From the NCBI RefSeq assembly GCF_026210795.1, contig NC_089431.1, positions 5,456,001 through 5,520,000 on the forward strand: DNA of 64,000 bases, in the 5' to 3' direction. A model generated the notes under the pieces. It did not search any database and had not been told where the DNA came from. It worked only from the letters and a program-made list of their open reading frames with translations. Of the stretch, positions 24,019 to 36,102 are shown piece by piece (position 1 is the stretch's first letter; each line of letters begins with the position of its first letter). The DNA comes from Rhizophagus irregularis. Lineage: Eukaryota > Glomeromycota > Glomeromycetes > Glomerales > Glomeraceae. A program made the translations under genes and the position numbers.

Positions 24019-24081
24019 TAATCAAGTCTTTTAATTTATTTCCACATTTTTCACACATATTTTCCTACCAAGTCTCTAATA
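24019..24081. repeat. third 63-bp unit, immediately 5' of the membrane-protein ATG
   Basis: TAATCAAGTCTTTTAATTTA ... AGTCTCTAATA, nearly identical to 20232-20294. It ends 3 bp before ATG 24085, so it is leader sequence of that gene. Confidence 0.75.
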
Positions 24082-24084
24082 AAA

Positions 24085-27000
24085 ATGTTAAAAATGTTCA
24101 ATTTAGCAAAGATGTTGATCATCTTTATATATTTAACCTCCATCTGTTGCTTTTTCATTACATCTCAAAACGTATTATCTCGAGATATTTTATCTCAAAA
24201 TATATCATCTCCAAATACACCACCCCAATATACATCACCTCAAGATATTTGGTACATTTATGAAGAGCCGATAGAAGATCTAAAACTATATGACACTTAC
24301 ACATTTAAAGATGGTACTTTGATGATTTGGATGGCCTTTAAAGATAAAGAAAATCCATCATGCATGTTACCTTATTTTCATCTACGATTGATAGAAAGAA
24401 CAGGACAAATAACATATATAGACCTTAATTACACTTTTCCTCCAGAAGCAGTTTGCCCTGTTAATATGGCTTTCATACCCTTAAGTTATAATTATATAAT
24501 GATAATTTATGTTAAGTCAAATAATGGTGTTAAGGGAAAGTATGGCTTGATAATTAATTATGACAGCAAGATTATAAGGTAAGTTAAGATGTTGTCATAT
24601 CCTCATTTATAAAGGTTGATAATAATTTATTTTATTTTTTTAGTGAAATCTATTTAGGAAGTGTTAATGAATATATTACAGATAGTGGAATATCTGAAAA
24701 AGGTTTTATTTGCATTGAAGAACATGATGAAAGAGGAATAGCAGCATGGCATTGGTATAGTGCCCCGTAAGTATTTTTACAAGTAAATACTTTTTAAATA
24801 TTTCTTTGTTCAGTTGATTAACTCTTTTCATCTTTACTTTAGAGATATTACAACAGGAAAAGTAGTAGAACTTGGAAGTGGCGAGTTTAGTGTACCAAAC
24901 CTATTATCATATACTTTTGTAAATAGTTTTAATTTTAATTTAATTGATGGTGGGTTTGGATATGCATATATTCTAAAATATGATGAAATGGGATCATCAG
25001 CAACAAATGATCCAAATATTCAATACTGGAAAATTTATGTTTCATTTTTAAGAGAGGAAACATATTCACCTACAACACCTTCACTTGTCGACCAAACTAC
25101 TACAAAATTAAATAGTATAGAATTCAAATCATGTTTTTATAACAATGATGCAGGATATATATGTATTGTATCATTAAACAATACAATTACAAATAAGGAT
25201 CAATCAAGGACCGAAGTGAATTATTATCAGTTAGAATTTTTAACAACTGGGTCTTTTGTACAATTTGGTATGGTCCCTAAAGTAATAAGTAATGCAAACA
25301 ATTTTAATTTGTCAAGTTTAGTTTATGGAGGATTTCTTGTAGAAAAATATTATACAAATACAAATGCAAAGAACTTTTATATTTTAGATAATAATGGAAA
25401 TTATAAATCAGGAGGATCTTTTGGCCCAGAGTTTGTTCATTATAATATGTTCAGAAGAAATGGTACTTTATTGGGAATAAAGAAACAAACTGGTAATAAA
25501 TTAGAAATTTTATTGAAACCTTTATTAAGATTAAATAATCAAGGTAAGTTTTTAATTTATTTATTACTTTTTAATTTTATTTTTTTTAATAAAAAAATTT
25601 TTTGATTTATAGGAGCAGAATATAATAATCCTGCAATTGAGTCAACAAAGCCAGCTGTCAATGAAGTTATTGATCCTTTAATCAATGAGATTACAATTAA
25701 ATATGGCATCCCAGTAAGGTTATCTACTGCAAATATTTCAATATTTCAGCTTAATGATGACCCATACAAACCAAGTTTATTACGGCAAACAATCTCAGGA
25801 GATTCCAAACTATGTACTATTGGAAGCGATAACCACACTGTGCATATTCCAATTTTCAGTAGTACATTTAATCAGCCAAACTCTTCTTATTATGTGGTAG
25901 TTGATAATAATTTTGTCATTTCTCAAGAGAGAAATGAACCTTTATTAGGAATTATTAAGAAAACTTGGATGATTTCAACAAGTAATATACATATTTTTTT
26001 TTAATTTTTAATTTTTTAATTTTTTACTGGTCAAATAGAAAATTAATTTAAACTTCTTTATTATATTTAGAACCATTTAAGATCGGACAACATTCAGTTT
26101 CAGTCACAGGGTTACTTCGATTGAATGAAGAAGGGAGTTCAAAATTTCTTCAACTAAATCATCAGTCGGAGTTTTTCAATAATATAATTCAAGAATTTTC
26201 CAAAATAATTCCGGTAGATGAACAAAGGATAACAACAAATGGTAAATGGCAAAATGACCCCACTTTTCCCAAAAAAGTGTTGTTGTCATTTACTATTAAT
26301 GAAGCTAAAAGTGCCATGGAACCAAGTTCCAAAACAATCTTTGATAATTTGGGCACTTTGATTGAAAGAAAAAGGTTTACTGCACTTTCTAATTATGAAT
26401 ATTCTTCATTAATCGATGAAAGTGCATCCTTTACAATAACCAGTAAGTGTTGTTCATTAAATATTTTTGATATTTGTAAATAATTAATATTTCATTAAAT
26501 TTTTAATTCTATTATTTTACAGGTTATTTTGGAAAATTTTTGCCACTAATTATAATATTTTTAGTAAGTATGATAATATTAATAATATTATATTTTTTGG
26601 CACGTTGGAAGAACCCTGAAGCTAGAAACATTGCCATATTTGAGACTGCATTAATAATGCAGGATTTTGCTGTGGATTTAACATTTGCATTATTAAGGGT
26701 TCATAATACTCCACACCTAATAATCCCAAAGTAAGAAATTTTGTTTAATGTTATGTTATTTTTATTATTTTAAAGATTAATTTAATTAATTGATAATTTT
26801 CTTATTTATTATTACTTAGTATGGTATTCCTTGTTGTACCGCATGTAGTCAGTTTATTATTGGCTATAAATATTCTTTTGTCTGAAGTAGCTATGAATCC
26901 AACATTCCATACTTGGTTTTCAGAGCTTCCAACACTATTATCAATTTGTACAATATTTTCAGCCATTGATATACTAGCAATAAATACTTTGACATCAAAT

Positions 27001-27321
27001 TTATTTGGTCTCAAAATATTTTCAGCCCCATTATCACAAAGATCAAGAGATATTATACTTTGGGGTAGTTTCATAAATATTTTTGCTGAAGATATACCAC
27101 AGTTGATTATACAGATATTATACTTTAATAGTGTTGTGACATACGATTTTATTCCATCACTTGTAATTATATCTGGTGGATTAGTTATAATGAATAAACT
27201 AATTTTAAGATCGTATCAGGCATTAATAAGATGGCGTCATCGGCGTGATGAAATTAGAAACTTTATTAGAGATAGACGTTTATCAGCTGGTTCTATAAGA
27301 TCATTAAGGTCAAATATTTAG
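24085..27321 (+). CDS. secreted-ectodomain, multi-pass membrane protein of unknown function, 7 exons, 922 aa
   Basis: Exons: 24085-24578, 24644-24766, 24843-25543, 25613-25981, 26071-26442, 26523-26730, 26820-27321. All introns are GT-AG, phases agree, and the sum is 2769 nt (922 codons plus stop). Residues 1-28 (MLKMFNLAKMLIIFIYLTSI...) form a signal peptide. Residues about 30-688 are a hydrophilic, Thr/Ser/Asn-rich region, presumably extracellular. The last ~235 residues hold about five membrane segments: PLIIIFLVSMIILIILYFLA, FLVVPHVVSLLLAINILL, LLSICTIFSAIDILAI, INIFAEDIPQLIIQILYF and IPSLVIISGGLVIMNKLI. The tail is Arg-rich (RWRHRRDEIRNFIRDRR). I do not recognise the family. A partial duplicate of its 3' end lies at 10587-11145, a diverged exon-3 fragment at about 11360, and a 3.7-kb element is inserted 66 bp upstream of its ATG, so expression may be altered. 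Confidence 0.85.
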
Positions 27322-28698
27322 CATTCTACTACAGATTTTTATTTGTAAATTATGATATTTTTACCATCAATTTAATAAAATATAATCCTTCAGACTGCGC
27401 CATAAAAATGTATTTTTTTCAGAACATCATTTATTGTATGAATATGAATAAAATGATTATCTTTAATTTCTCTAACCCAACAATAAATACTTTTCTTTTT
27501 GATCAATAAGAGCTTAATATTGTGTGCTACTTATATGACAATCTTACAATCCATATGACTTACTTGAATGCTTGGATGTGGAGGTTCATTCTCACGAAGA
27601 TTGATATTAGAGAAAATGAGATATGAGATTTTTGGAAATCTCCGAGAGAAAATCAAGGGCAGCAAAATTGTCGTATATGTCATATAAGCAGAAGATGACA
27701 AGTTTCGGTCATTCCTGTTTTAGTTTTACAATAATTTTTATTTATTAAGATATTTTTAGAACAAAGAGTATGAGCCGTTGGTGCTGCTAGTGTGCTTGAA
27801 CGATCTCTTCTAATACTCCATCAATGATAATTGATAAATTTTAGCTAATCAGCGTAACCCTATGGAAAAAAAATGTTTTGGACCTCCAGATTTTATTCAT
27901 TGGAATTGATACTCATTTGATCTTTCATGACCAATTCATATTATTGTAATTAAATTGAAAAGAAATAACATACAGAAAAATTTCAAGATTATCCTTTACA
28001 TTAAATGATATTCATTAGTTTGTTTAGTATTTAAAAATTGGAATGAGATTATATTTAAACAAATTAAAATAATTTCGAAAATATTCAATCATGACAATTT
28101 ATATTATGGCGTGCAAATTAAAAGAAAATAGAAGGAGAAAATTTTCTTACCGTAAAAAGAATAAGTTTTCAGACGATTTTACTTTCCCAAATATATTTTA
28201 TTTATTTATTTATTTCTAAATAGTACGATTTTTTGGTAAAAAAAAACAAGTTTATCTTTTTTTATTGTTTCTGTATTGTTAAAGCTATTCTTTTTTAATT
28301 TAACAAGATTAATAAATAAATAACTGAAATATATATAATCAATTGATTAGAACTAATATAACAAATATATCAATATAACATAATTTTCTAAGCTTTATTA
28401 ATAATTATATTTTAATTAAAATGAGTTCAAAAAAAACTCATCGCTATTAATTTTCCCTAGTACACAATTTGAAACACCACCTTGGAATGGTGTGATGCCT
28501 AGCCATCACCGTTCAGTTCACGTGACTGCCGCGTTCGTGTTGTTTATATTTATCTCGGCGACTTAGAATTGGTGGTGTGGTAAGATGATCACGTTTAACG
28601 TTGCACAGGATAACAATATAAGGTTGACCATTTACAAATTTGGCTGAATTTTTTTCTCAATTCTTTTGTTTACGTTAAAACTTAAAAAAATATAAAAA
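27322..28698. other. 3' flank of the membrane gene and upstream region of the BTB pseudogene
   Basis: 27322-27520 is the 3' flank also duplicated at 10920-11145. Around 28470-28580, ACACCACCTT and AATTGGTGGTGT form a loose inverted repeat in a less AT-rich patch that would be the old BTB promoter. No other gene. Confidence 0.45.
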
Positions 28699-29596
28699 AT
28701 GGAGGAGGATAAACTTTTACCAATTTTATCACAAAATCTATTCGAAATTTTGAATGATGAAAAATATTATGATGTTACCATTGAAGTTGGTAATGGCCCT
28801 TATGTAAAAGTTTTTCGTGCTCATATGGTTATTTTACATTATCGTTCTCCTTATTTGCGAAGAATTTTGTCAACTAATAAAAAAAAAAAATGATGGAACT
28901 TTGACACATATCAAATTATCAAATATTTCACCTGAAATTTTTCAAATAATTTTAAGGTAATAAATAATCAAGTATAAACAAAACTCAATTTAATATTTAT
29001 TTCTAATTTCACAATTTTTTTTTTAATTTAGGTATATTTATGGCGGAAAGCTTTTTTTAAATGAGTATGATAATTCATATTTAATTAAGGTCTTAGTTGC
29101 TGCTAATGAACTTAGTCTTCAAGAATTTGTCACATATTTACAATTCTTTTTGATCAAAAATAAAACAAGTTGGATGGATAAAAATTTAATTTTGTTTATC
29201 AAACAAGCTTTGAAAATAACTCATTATCAGTACTTCAAAAATATTGTATTGATTTAATATCTAAGGAGCCGGATAAATTATTCAAATCGCCCGATGATTT
29301 CTCTTCAATTCCGGAAAACTTTTGATTTCAATTATTCAAAATGATAATCCTTAAACGAGCGAAGTTCAAATTTGGGAACATGTACTTAAATGGGGATTTG
29401 CGAAGAAATCCTGAACTTCCTTCTGAATTCACTAACTTTTCAAAAGATGATTTTAATACTTTAAAGAATACCTTATAACAATGTATTCCTTTTACTAATT
29501 TTTACAATTTAACTTCTAAAGAATTTGTTGACAAAGTATTTCCTTATAGAGAAATTCTTCCCGGAGAATTATGTGCAGATTTATTAAAAACTTTCT
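28699..29596 (+). pseudogene. BTB-BACK protein relic (TLDc part lost)
   Basis: Starts MEEDKLLPILSQNLFEILND, then YYDVTIEVGNGP..VFRAHMVILHYRSPYLRRIL, a BTB domain. A 12-A run (28879-28890) puts the next part one base out of frame (NDGTLTHIKLSNISPEIFQI). An intron at 28957-29031 sits at the same place (IILR|YIYGG) as in the intact paralogue at 37624-39103. The BACK region (NELSLQEFVTYLQFFL, YCIDLISKEPDKLFKSPDD, VQIWEHVLKWGF) is spread over three frames by further indels near 29185, 29320 and 29400, and CAA has become TAA near 29476. Similarity fades at about 29596, before any TLDc domain. Clearly dead. Confidence 0.8.
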
Positions 29597-30203
29597 TAGT
29601 TGTAATTTTTCTATTATTACATTTTGTCAGCTTTTTCACTTATTAATTATAGTCTAAGTGGAATCTTCTCTTGGGCAGTATGATATTATACAATGGATGC
29701 AAATAGACTAAACTCCAACTTAAATTCGTATAAATATCTTAGAACTTTTAAAAACTTTTGTATTGTAGTATATCATCATTGACACCAATATGAATGAAAG
29801 TTGAGAGGTTTGACTAATATAAAACATGTTAATAAATAATTAGACAATTTAATTTCAGTCTATATTGCTTATTGAAACTTTCAGAAATACTTATTACCAT
29901 ATTCAAATTCACATTTTTTGCTTGATCATCAATTTTTCATCGTTCAATAGATTCAGAGCTTTTGCTATTGGCAGCTATTTTTCATTTTGTTATAATTCAT
30001 TTTATCAATAAATTATACTCCCCATCTACATACCTCTAAAATCCAAATATTTATTCATTTATCCAGTAATAAAATATTACAATAATGAAAAATAAACAAA
30101 TAAAAATCAAACCATATCCTAGAATATTAGAATTTTTAATTTATCCAATAAGATTATTCAAATTATCTCAATAAACTAGCCAATAATTACTAATATATGT
30201 GGT
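29597..30203. other. AT-rich intergenic
   Basis: No feature recognised between the BTB relic and the tandem units that start at 30204. Confidence 0.35.
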
Positions 30204-30620
30204 GTACTATTAAAAAATTGTGCAATAAAGTCCATATCCAAGGATTTATCTTTATCAAATCTAGAAATAAAAACAAAGAAGAAGTTTTAGTAAAATGTAC
30301 TATTAAAAAAAATGCACTAATAGAACTAATAGAGTCAAACCATATCCAAGAATTTTATCTTATCTCAATTATTAACTCTAGAGAAAAAAACGAAAATCAT
30401 GTTAGTAAAATATACTAATAAAAAATCATGCAAAACTTTATCCAAACCATCTATCTTCAATTATTAACTCTAAAAATAGAAAAAAAAATGTTAATAAAAT
30501 GTTATAATAAAAAAAAATGTGCAAATAGAGTCAAACCACATCCAAGGATTTATCTTATCTTAATTATCAACCCTAGAAATAAAAAAAAAAACGAAAAACA
30601 TGTTAGTAAATGTACTACAT
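30204..30620. repeat. ~108-bp tandem units, left arm of an inverted-repeat structure
   Basis: Three to four units of the form GTACTATTAAAAAAATGTGC ... AGAGTCAAACCATATCCAAG ... TCAATTATTAACTCTAG ... ACATGTTAGTAAA. The same unit appears inverted at 32262-32412. Confidence 0.7.
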
Positions 30621-31084
30621 CGATCGGGAAAGTTTTACAGGTGATATATAGCGATATATCTCACTTTATCGATATATATCCCATTATTAATAAAATGTGA
30701 TATATATCGATAATAATCGCACTCGTCGATTATTAACGATATGATTAAATTATTAAACAACTATCATCACTAACGATTATTATCTTACAGTAAAAACAAC
30801 GTTAGTGTATTAAATAGCATTATATTATTTATTATTAGATAACGTTAAATTATTTTATTGTTAAATGTGGTTCAGTTTTATTATATTAATAAAAACATCT
30901 ATGCTAAATCTATACTAAATTTTATACTAGTAAAACTATACAAATCTATTATGGTATCTAATAAATTCCATGCACCAAAAGATTTAGTTACCAAAAAAGA
31001 AAGGCCAATTTCACGTGTTCAGACCCGTCTAATAAAAAAAGAAATTTTGAAACGTTAATAAACGTTTCACTATTGTAAAAATAA

Positions 31085-31690
31085 AAAAAATAAGGAAACC
31101 CACCCACTGAATCCCAAAGTGTTCCAAAGACCAGGAGTCTAATAAAAAAGAGAAAAGTCAAAGCGTCAGTATAGAATAAATGAATTAAGACAGAAAAAAA
31201 AAGCTTTTACCGAAAACTGATATCTTGCTTCCAAGGAACTGACCTAATAAAACTAATAAGAAAAAGAATAGTTAGAAACCATTCGTTAAAATAAAAAAAA
31301 TTAAATAAAAAAAAATAATAAATCTACAGAATTGCCGCTAGAAACTGGAAAAAAAGAAAAATAACGAAACCTTAATAATCGTTTAATTAAAAAAATATTT
31401 TTTTAAAATAAACTACCTTGAAATCGATCACATAAAAAAAAGAAAATAATGAAACATTAATGATCGTTTCGTTATTTTTTTTAAAAAATATTAATACCCT
31501 CTCCTCAAAATCCAAAGAACCGATCACCTACAAAATAAAAAAAAAGAACTATTAATAAAGTTCGTTAAAATAATAAAAAAATTAAAATAAAAAAAATAAG
31601 TCTTTATACCAAAATGGCGAGTTTAAGTCAAAAGATTTACCAGAATGTCATGTCTAAAGAGACCGAAGAACGCCTAGAAAAAAGGAAAGG
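31085..31690 (-). repeat. tandem array of exon-intron modules (microexon array 2, more decayed)
   Basis: On the minus strand, 33-nt exon-like blocks at 31673-31641 (GCGTTCTTCGGTCTC..., acceptor TTTTTTCTAG, donor GTAAAT) and 31243-31211 (GTCAGTTCCTTGG..., acceptor TTTTATTAG, donor GTAAAA) resemble those of array 1, and the separating sequence has the same AACGAA...TTTCTAACTATTC pattern. Middle units near 31330-31530 keep the spacing but have lost donors or acceptors. Confidence 0.5.
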
Positions 31691-32110
31691 GAGGAAGAGA
31701 GAAAGAGCAAAGAGAAAGGAAGACAAGAAAGAGAGGGATATGGGAAAAAAGGAAAGAAAGGGAAGGGAAAAAAACGAAAAAGGGGAAGGGGAAAAATGAA
31801 AGAAAGGGAAAGGGAAAAAAACGAAAAAGAAAAGGAAAAGGGAAAATTTACGAAAAAAAATTTAAGCTTATTAAACTAAAAAAAGCTTAAATTTTAACGG
31901 TAAAATGATCAAACTGCCAACGAAAAAAACGGAAAAAATGAAATGAAACGAAAGGTGAAAATGAAAAAACAGAAAAGGAAAGCGTAAAAAGGGGTGAAGT
32001 GGGCGGGTGAAAGGGAAAGTGTGAAAGAAAGACAGATGAGAGGCGGGAGGAAGGAAAAAGAAGGGTAGTATTACTGACAAATGAAAATGTATGGAAGAGT
32101 AATAGAATAA
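31691..32110. repeat. purine-rich low-complexity block
   Basis: Irregular GAAAGGGAAAAGAAAAGG-type repeats with a strong purine bias on the plus strand. Frames through it are Lys/Glu/Arg-only and not coding. Confidence 0.6.
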
Positions 32111-32261
32111 GATTTTTTTTTTTATCATATTATCAGTCCATTAACTTCTATCTTTCTTTCTACCTTTTCTACTTTACATGGAAAAATAATAGATTTTAAA
32201 ATAGATGCTGAATAAATGTAGAAATGATATAAATGATATCAGATATAAGAAATTAAATCCT

Positions 32262-32412
32262 CGGATATGGGTTTGACTCTATTGCACATTTTTTTATTAG
32301 TATATTTCACTAAACATGTTTTTCGTTTTTTTCATTACTAGAGTTTATAATTAAGATAAGATAAAATCCTTGATATTGTTTGACTCTATTTGCACATTTT
32401 TTTATTACTATA
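32262..32412. repeat. inverted copy of the ~108-bp unit, right arm
   Basis: Reads, in reverse complement, AAAAAAATGTGCAAATAGAG ... TCAAGGATTTTATCTTATC ... AAACATGTTTAGTGAAAT, matching the units at 30204-30620. Confidence 0.65.
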
Positions 32413-32880
32413 TGATTTTAGAGTATTCTTAGAAAATATTTTTTATTAATAAATTGTTAATAAACCACAAAGAGGTGATGATGATATTTACATTACATAA
32501 AGGAATATAGTAACCCTGTAAAAAAAGTCAATCCGTTTTTTATATTCCATCTTTTTTCCGTAAAAGGCTCATATTTCCGGAATTAATAACCTTATATCGC
32601 GGAATTTATCGAATTATTTACATTTTCCGTGAATGGATCCGTGAAAGGCTCATTTTTACGGAGTTTTTACAGAAATAACGGATAAAAATTTTTATAGGGA
32701 GTATGAAAGAAAAAGAGTTTCTTTCATTTAGTTTTTGAAAAATTACTCTTTTTGAAATATTAAAAAAAATATTACTGACTGAGTACTGGCTGTAAGAAAG
32801 CCAAAAACTTATGTTAACAATATGTAAGATGAAGTAAAGAAATTTGAATCGCATAATATTAGGTATAGTGGTTTAGTTAT
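32405..32880 (+). pseudogene. F-box gene 3' fragment split by a MITE
   Basis: TTTTAGAGTATTCTTAG..., then GATGATATTTACATTACATAAAGG, then (after the MITE) TATGAAAGAAAAAGAG and AAGATGAAGTAAAGAAATTT follow the 3' end of the F-box pseudogene at 36275-36600 closely. The homologous reading is ...HYIKEYIMKEKE. Several indels prevent translation. The rest of the gene is missing; it ends against the 2.2-kb structure on its left. Confidence 0.7.
32514..32699. mobile_element. 186-bp MITE (CCCTRTAAA family), copy 1
   Basis: Starts CCCTGTAAAAAAAGTCAATC and ends TTTTTATAGGG. Inside are GTAAAAGGCTCATATTTCCGG and GTGAAAGGCTCATTTTTACGG. The paralogous F-box fragment at 36361-36385 has no element (GGAATATATTATGAAGG), giving a direct empty site; AGTA flanks both sides here. 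An inverted copy lies at 39999-40175. Confidence 0.8.
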
Positions 32881-34916
32881 TGACTTTATAAAGAATATTT
32901 GATTAGTTATAAAGATGAACAATCAATATATAATATAATTATTACAACTGATTAATTAAAATTGCTTTACAAATTTAATCTTATAAACAAAATTATTTAT
33001 TTATTTATTTATTAGAGATTTAGTGAGAGAATCTTTTGTTCATGATAAATTTATAAATATTAAATCATAAAGTTCGACACATCCACACAGATGTGTTCGT
33101 TCTAGAGGAATATCCAGCAGATAAACTAGCACTCATTACTTGCTCAGATGACGCGTCAACAGCTCTCAAGTTTGAGACCTCGGGTACTGCCACGTGAAAA
33201 ACACTAATCATTGAGCGGACAGTAAAAGTAATCTTTGGATACCCAAACCTACGGTCCCAAAAAAATTGGTTTTTTCAAGTGTAACAAAGGACTATATAAT
33301 TTTACGGAAGGTAAAACAAATATCTGGATGTCACACAGCTTTAATTAAATATATTACACACTATTAATCAGCATGAATTGTATTAATTGTGCGACAATCA
33401 GAATCATATATATTTCAATATAATACTAACTTCTCTCATCCATATACTATTCAATACTTCCAATTTGATACTTACTTTCAATTACAACATGTTGTGTTCA
33501 AATGCATTTTTAGGAGGTTTACCTGAATTAACTTAAAAAGTCATAAATTATCTCAAGAATGATTTTTCAACTTTATACTCATGCATTTTAGTTGATAGAT
33601 CATGATGTCGTCTAGCGATTCCATTATTATGGGAAAATCCATTTTCGATTCCTACCCAGAATCATGGTTTTATCAAAATTTACTTGGATAATTTAAATGA
33701 TGATTTTAAAACAAAATTAAATGAATAAAAATTATTAATATTTCATTATCTTCAAAGAATATCATACTGTTTAATTATTCAAAGTTTTTAAGATATTTGA
33801 ATATAGATAAGTTTATTTTCTCTGTTGAGCAGTGGTTGGCTGATACTATTACTACTGTATTAGTACAAAATCCTTAGTATATGATTCTGAACAGGATTTT
33901 AGGAGCTTAGTTCTTATATCACTATTTAAAATTTTTATTGAAAATGAAGTAGATTTATATACTCTTGAAATTAAGATCTCAAATCATGCATGCCTTGATG
34001 ATATTCTTGAGTTAATTATAAAAAATCAAAATTTCATTCACTTCGTATCGAAATTCGAAAATCATAATGATAATACGATAATTTATGATCGTATATCACA
34101 AATAATTCATTTACGTCAAAATCATAAGAAAATTAAAATTATAATACTAGTGAATAATCATACATCTTTATATCAATCATTGTTATTATCAAAAGATTAT
34201 AATTGTTCAAATACCTTAAATACAATCAATCATTTTCTATCACGTCAATTTTAAATTAATAAACAATCTTGATGAAGTATTAGAACAATTAAATGTTTTA
34301 GAATCCGTTCATATTTTTTATTGTTTTTCCTTGAATAGCTTTATTCAACAAATTATTAATTTTACTAAACTATTTAAATTAAAATCTTTATTTATTTCAA
34401 ATAAGACATCACAAAGTGAAACAGTACAGCAATTATTACAAAAATCTGGTGATTATTTAGAAAATTTAGGTTTCTCCTATAATGAATCATTAATTCAACA
34501 ATTATTATTAAAATATTGTAAGAATATCAAATTTCTTCATTTTGTTATGTCTGAAAGTTGGCTTACTTATCAATTAATTAATTTAATTGATTATATTAAA
34601 CAAAGACTTAGTTGTCTTTCAATCAATAGATTGGAAGATAATCATTTAACAAATTGTAGTTCAATGATATTACAAAATTTAGGACAAATTCTTCCTTCTA
34701 AATTAGATTACATAAATTTGTTTTTTAATATTAAAAAAAGTGATTTTAGAGATAATGGTGTAGTTAGCCGAAAAATTCAGCCGAGGGCGCAGTAAATTTT
34801 CGGCCAACAACACCCAGCCGAAAAAAATTCATGTTGATCTTGAATATTTTATTGGTTCAACATCTAACTATTTTCGGCTGAATATTTTCGGCTAAATACA
34901 CTTTTTTTAAATAATA

Positions 34917-36102
34917 GTGTAGTTAGCCGAAATATCCAAATAGCAGACATTGTTCATGTAACCTCCTAATTCACTTTATTATGTTTGATAGCACCCTCTT
35001 CAAATACATAATACATTTGTAAAGTTTAAAATCAATCTAAACTTGTTTAATTGGCTAAATTAATGATTTTCGAATCCATAATTCTGGCCGAAATTTTCTT
35101 AATTCTGGCCTAAAATTGGTTAAATTGAAAATTTCAGGTAAAATTATTTATATAAAATAATCTCCAAACTAAATATGGAATATATAACTTCTTGTCAGTC
35201 TCTAAGTGTTTATTGAAATATTTTTTCAAATGCTTTTTGTTTTTTGAGTTGGATCTTATCTAAAAATTAGTATATTAAAAATAAAAAAATAATGCAAAAA
35301 ACTTGAAATTTGTCAAAGTTAGTGAATAATATAAGACTTTAAATTAAAACAAAAAATATTTTTGCCATTGTATAATAAAAAAAAAAAATAATAATGTACA
35401 TATATTTCAAATACAATTCAAATCCCTTAAAAAATTTTCCTTTTTTATTTTATTTGTATAATTGTGTTGTTATAGTTTTAATGGTTAAATAAACTAATCA
35501 TTAATTTAAAGAACAATTAAATATTAAAAAAATTTCTTTTTTACAATTAAATTACTAAAAATCTAATATTGAAGTATGATCGGACAGAAATAAATGAGTT
35601 AAAAATAACAAATATTTTGTAGTTTTATTTAATCAAAAATAATGCACTGTCCAAAAATAAGTATAGTAATGTTATGTACTTCTTGTTTCTATAATAAATG
35701 AAATTTTGTTATTATTTCATATTGACTGCTATTTGGATATGGGCGTGCGTCAGTTAAAAAAGGGGAAATCTACCTCAAAACCAAATTTGAGGTTTTTGGC
35801 TTATATTGTGTAAACCATCAATGTGCACTATTTTCACATAATATTGTATGCCGATAAGCATAATAAATTATCAAATAACTGAAATATGCTATAGGGACGA
35901 TCATTTCATTATTTGACGATCATTGACTTATTTAGCAATAGAATGACGTAAATGATGAAGGTAAAGTCACATGATATGGATAAAAGTTTAGCCACCAAAT
36001 TTCCCCCTTTGCAAATAAGTTAATTTCATTTTTCTCAAAATGATGAAAACGTAGATTTCCCCCTTTTTAACTGACGCACGCCCATATTTCGGCTAACTAC
36101 AC
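34917..36102. mobile_element. element B: inserted into the centre of element A
   Basis: GTGTAGTTAGCCGAAATATC ... at 34917 pairs with the right end CTATTTGGATAT ... ATATTTCGGCTAACTACAC (ending 36102). The left TIR includes CCAAATAGCAG; its right partner is split by element C. TA flanks both sides and the centre of A (ACTTTTTTTAAATA / TATATAAAAAAAAGT) resumes outside. Without C it is about 840 bp. No gene inside. It shares the GTGTAGTTAGCCGAAA end with A, so both may be moved by the same transposase. Confidence 0.8.
35741..36083. mobile_element. element C: 343-bp MITE inserted in the right TIR of element B
   Basis: GGGCGTGCGTCAGTTAAAAA at 35741 and TTTTTAACTGACGCACGCCC ending 36083 are inverted copies (about 33 bp in all). 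It is flanked by ATAT on both sides (35737-35740 and 36084-36087), a 4-bp target duplication that restores the right TIR of B when collapsed. No coding capacity. Confidence 0.85.

Larger units (their letters stand above)
20293..24020. mobile_element. 3.7-kb element with 38-bp terminal inverted repeats
   Basis: TACTTTGCAGAAACCT... at 20293-20330 and ...AGGTTTCTGCAAAGTA at 23983-24020 are inverted copies (35 of 38). TA flanks both ends, so the element may start at CTTTGCAG with a TA target duplication, as in Tc1/mariner-type elements; that class is inference. Subterminal regions on both sides (20330-20690; 23580-23980) are rich in degenerate 60-70-bp units with ATATGTT/AACATAT words. Inside, on the minus strand, lie an array of exon-like modules and a broken coding region. 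No transposase was recognised. The insertion separates the tandem promoter units of the gene at 24085. Confidence 0.7.
30204..32412. mobile_element. 2.2-kb structure bounded by inverted tandem units
   Basis: The left arm (30204-30620) and the right arm (32262-32412, reverse complement) are made of the same ~108-bp unit. Between them lie a second microexon array (31085-31690), palindromic ATCGATAT sequence (30650-30720) and a purine-rich block. The right end stops where F-box coding sequence starts (TTTTAGAGTATTCTTAG), which suggests an insertion boundary. No transposase. The architecture (inverted repetitive ends plus a minus-strand microexon array) resembles the element at 20293-24020, though the end sequences differ. 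Confidence 0.5.

Noticed and set aside
30204-30620. CRISPR-like spacing of repeats
   Set aside because: Units are ~108 bp, diverged along their whole length with no repeat/spacer alternation, and the host is a eukaryote.
31614-31799. Lys/Glu-rich plus-strand frame
   Set aside because: Runs from a microexon module (antisense) into a purine-rich block; not coding.
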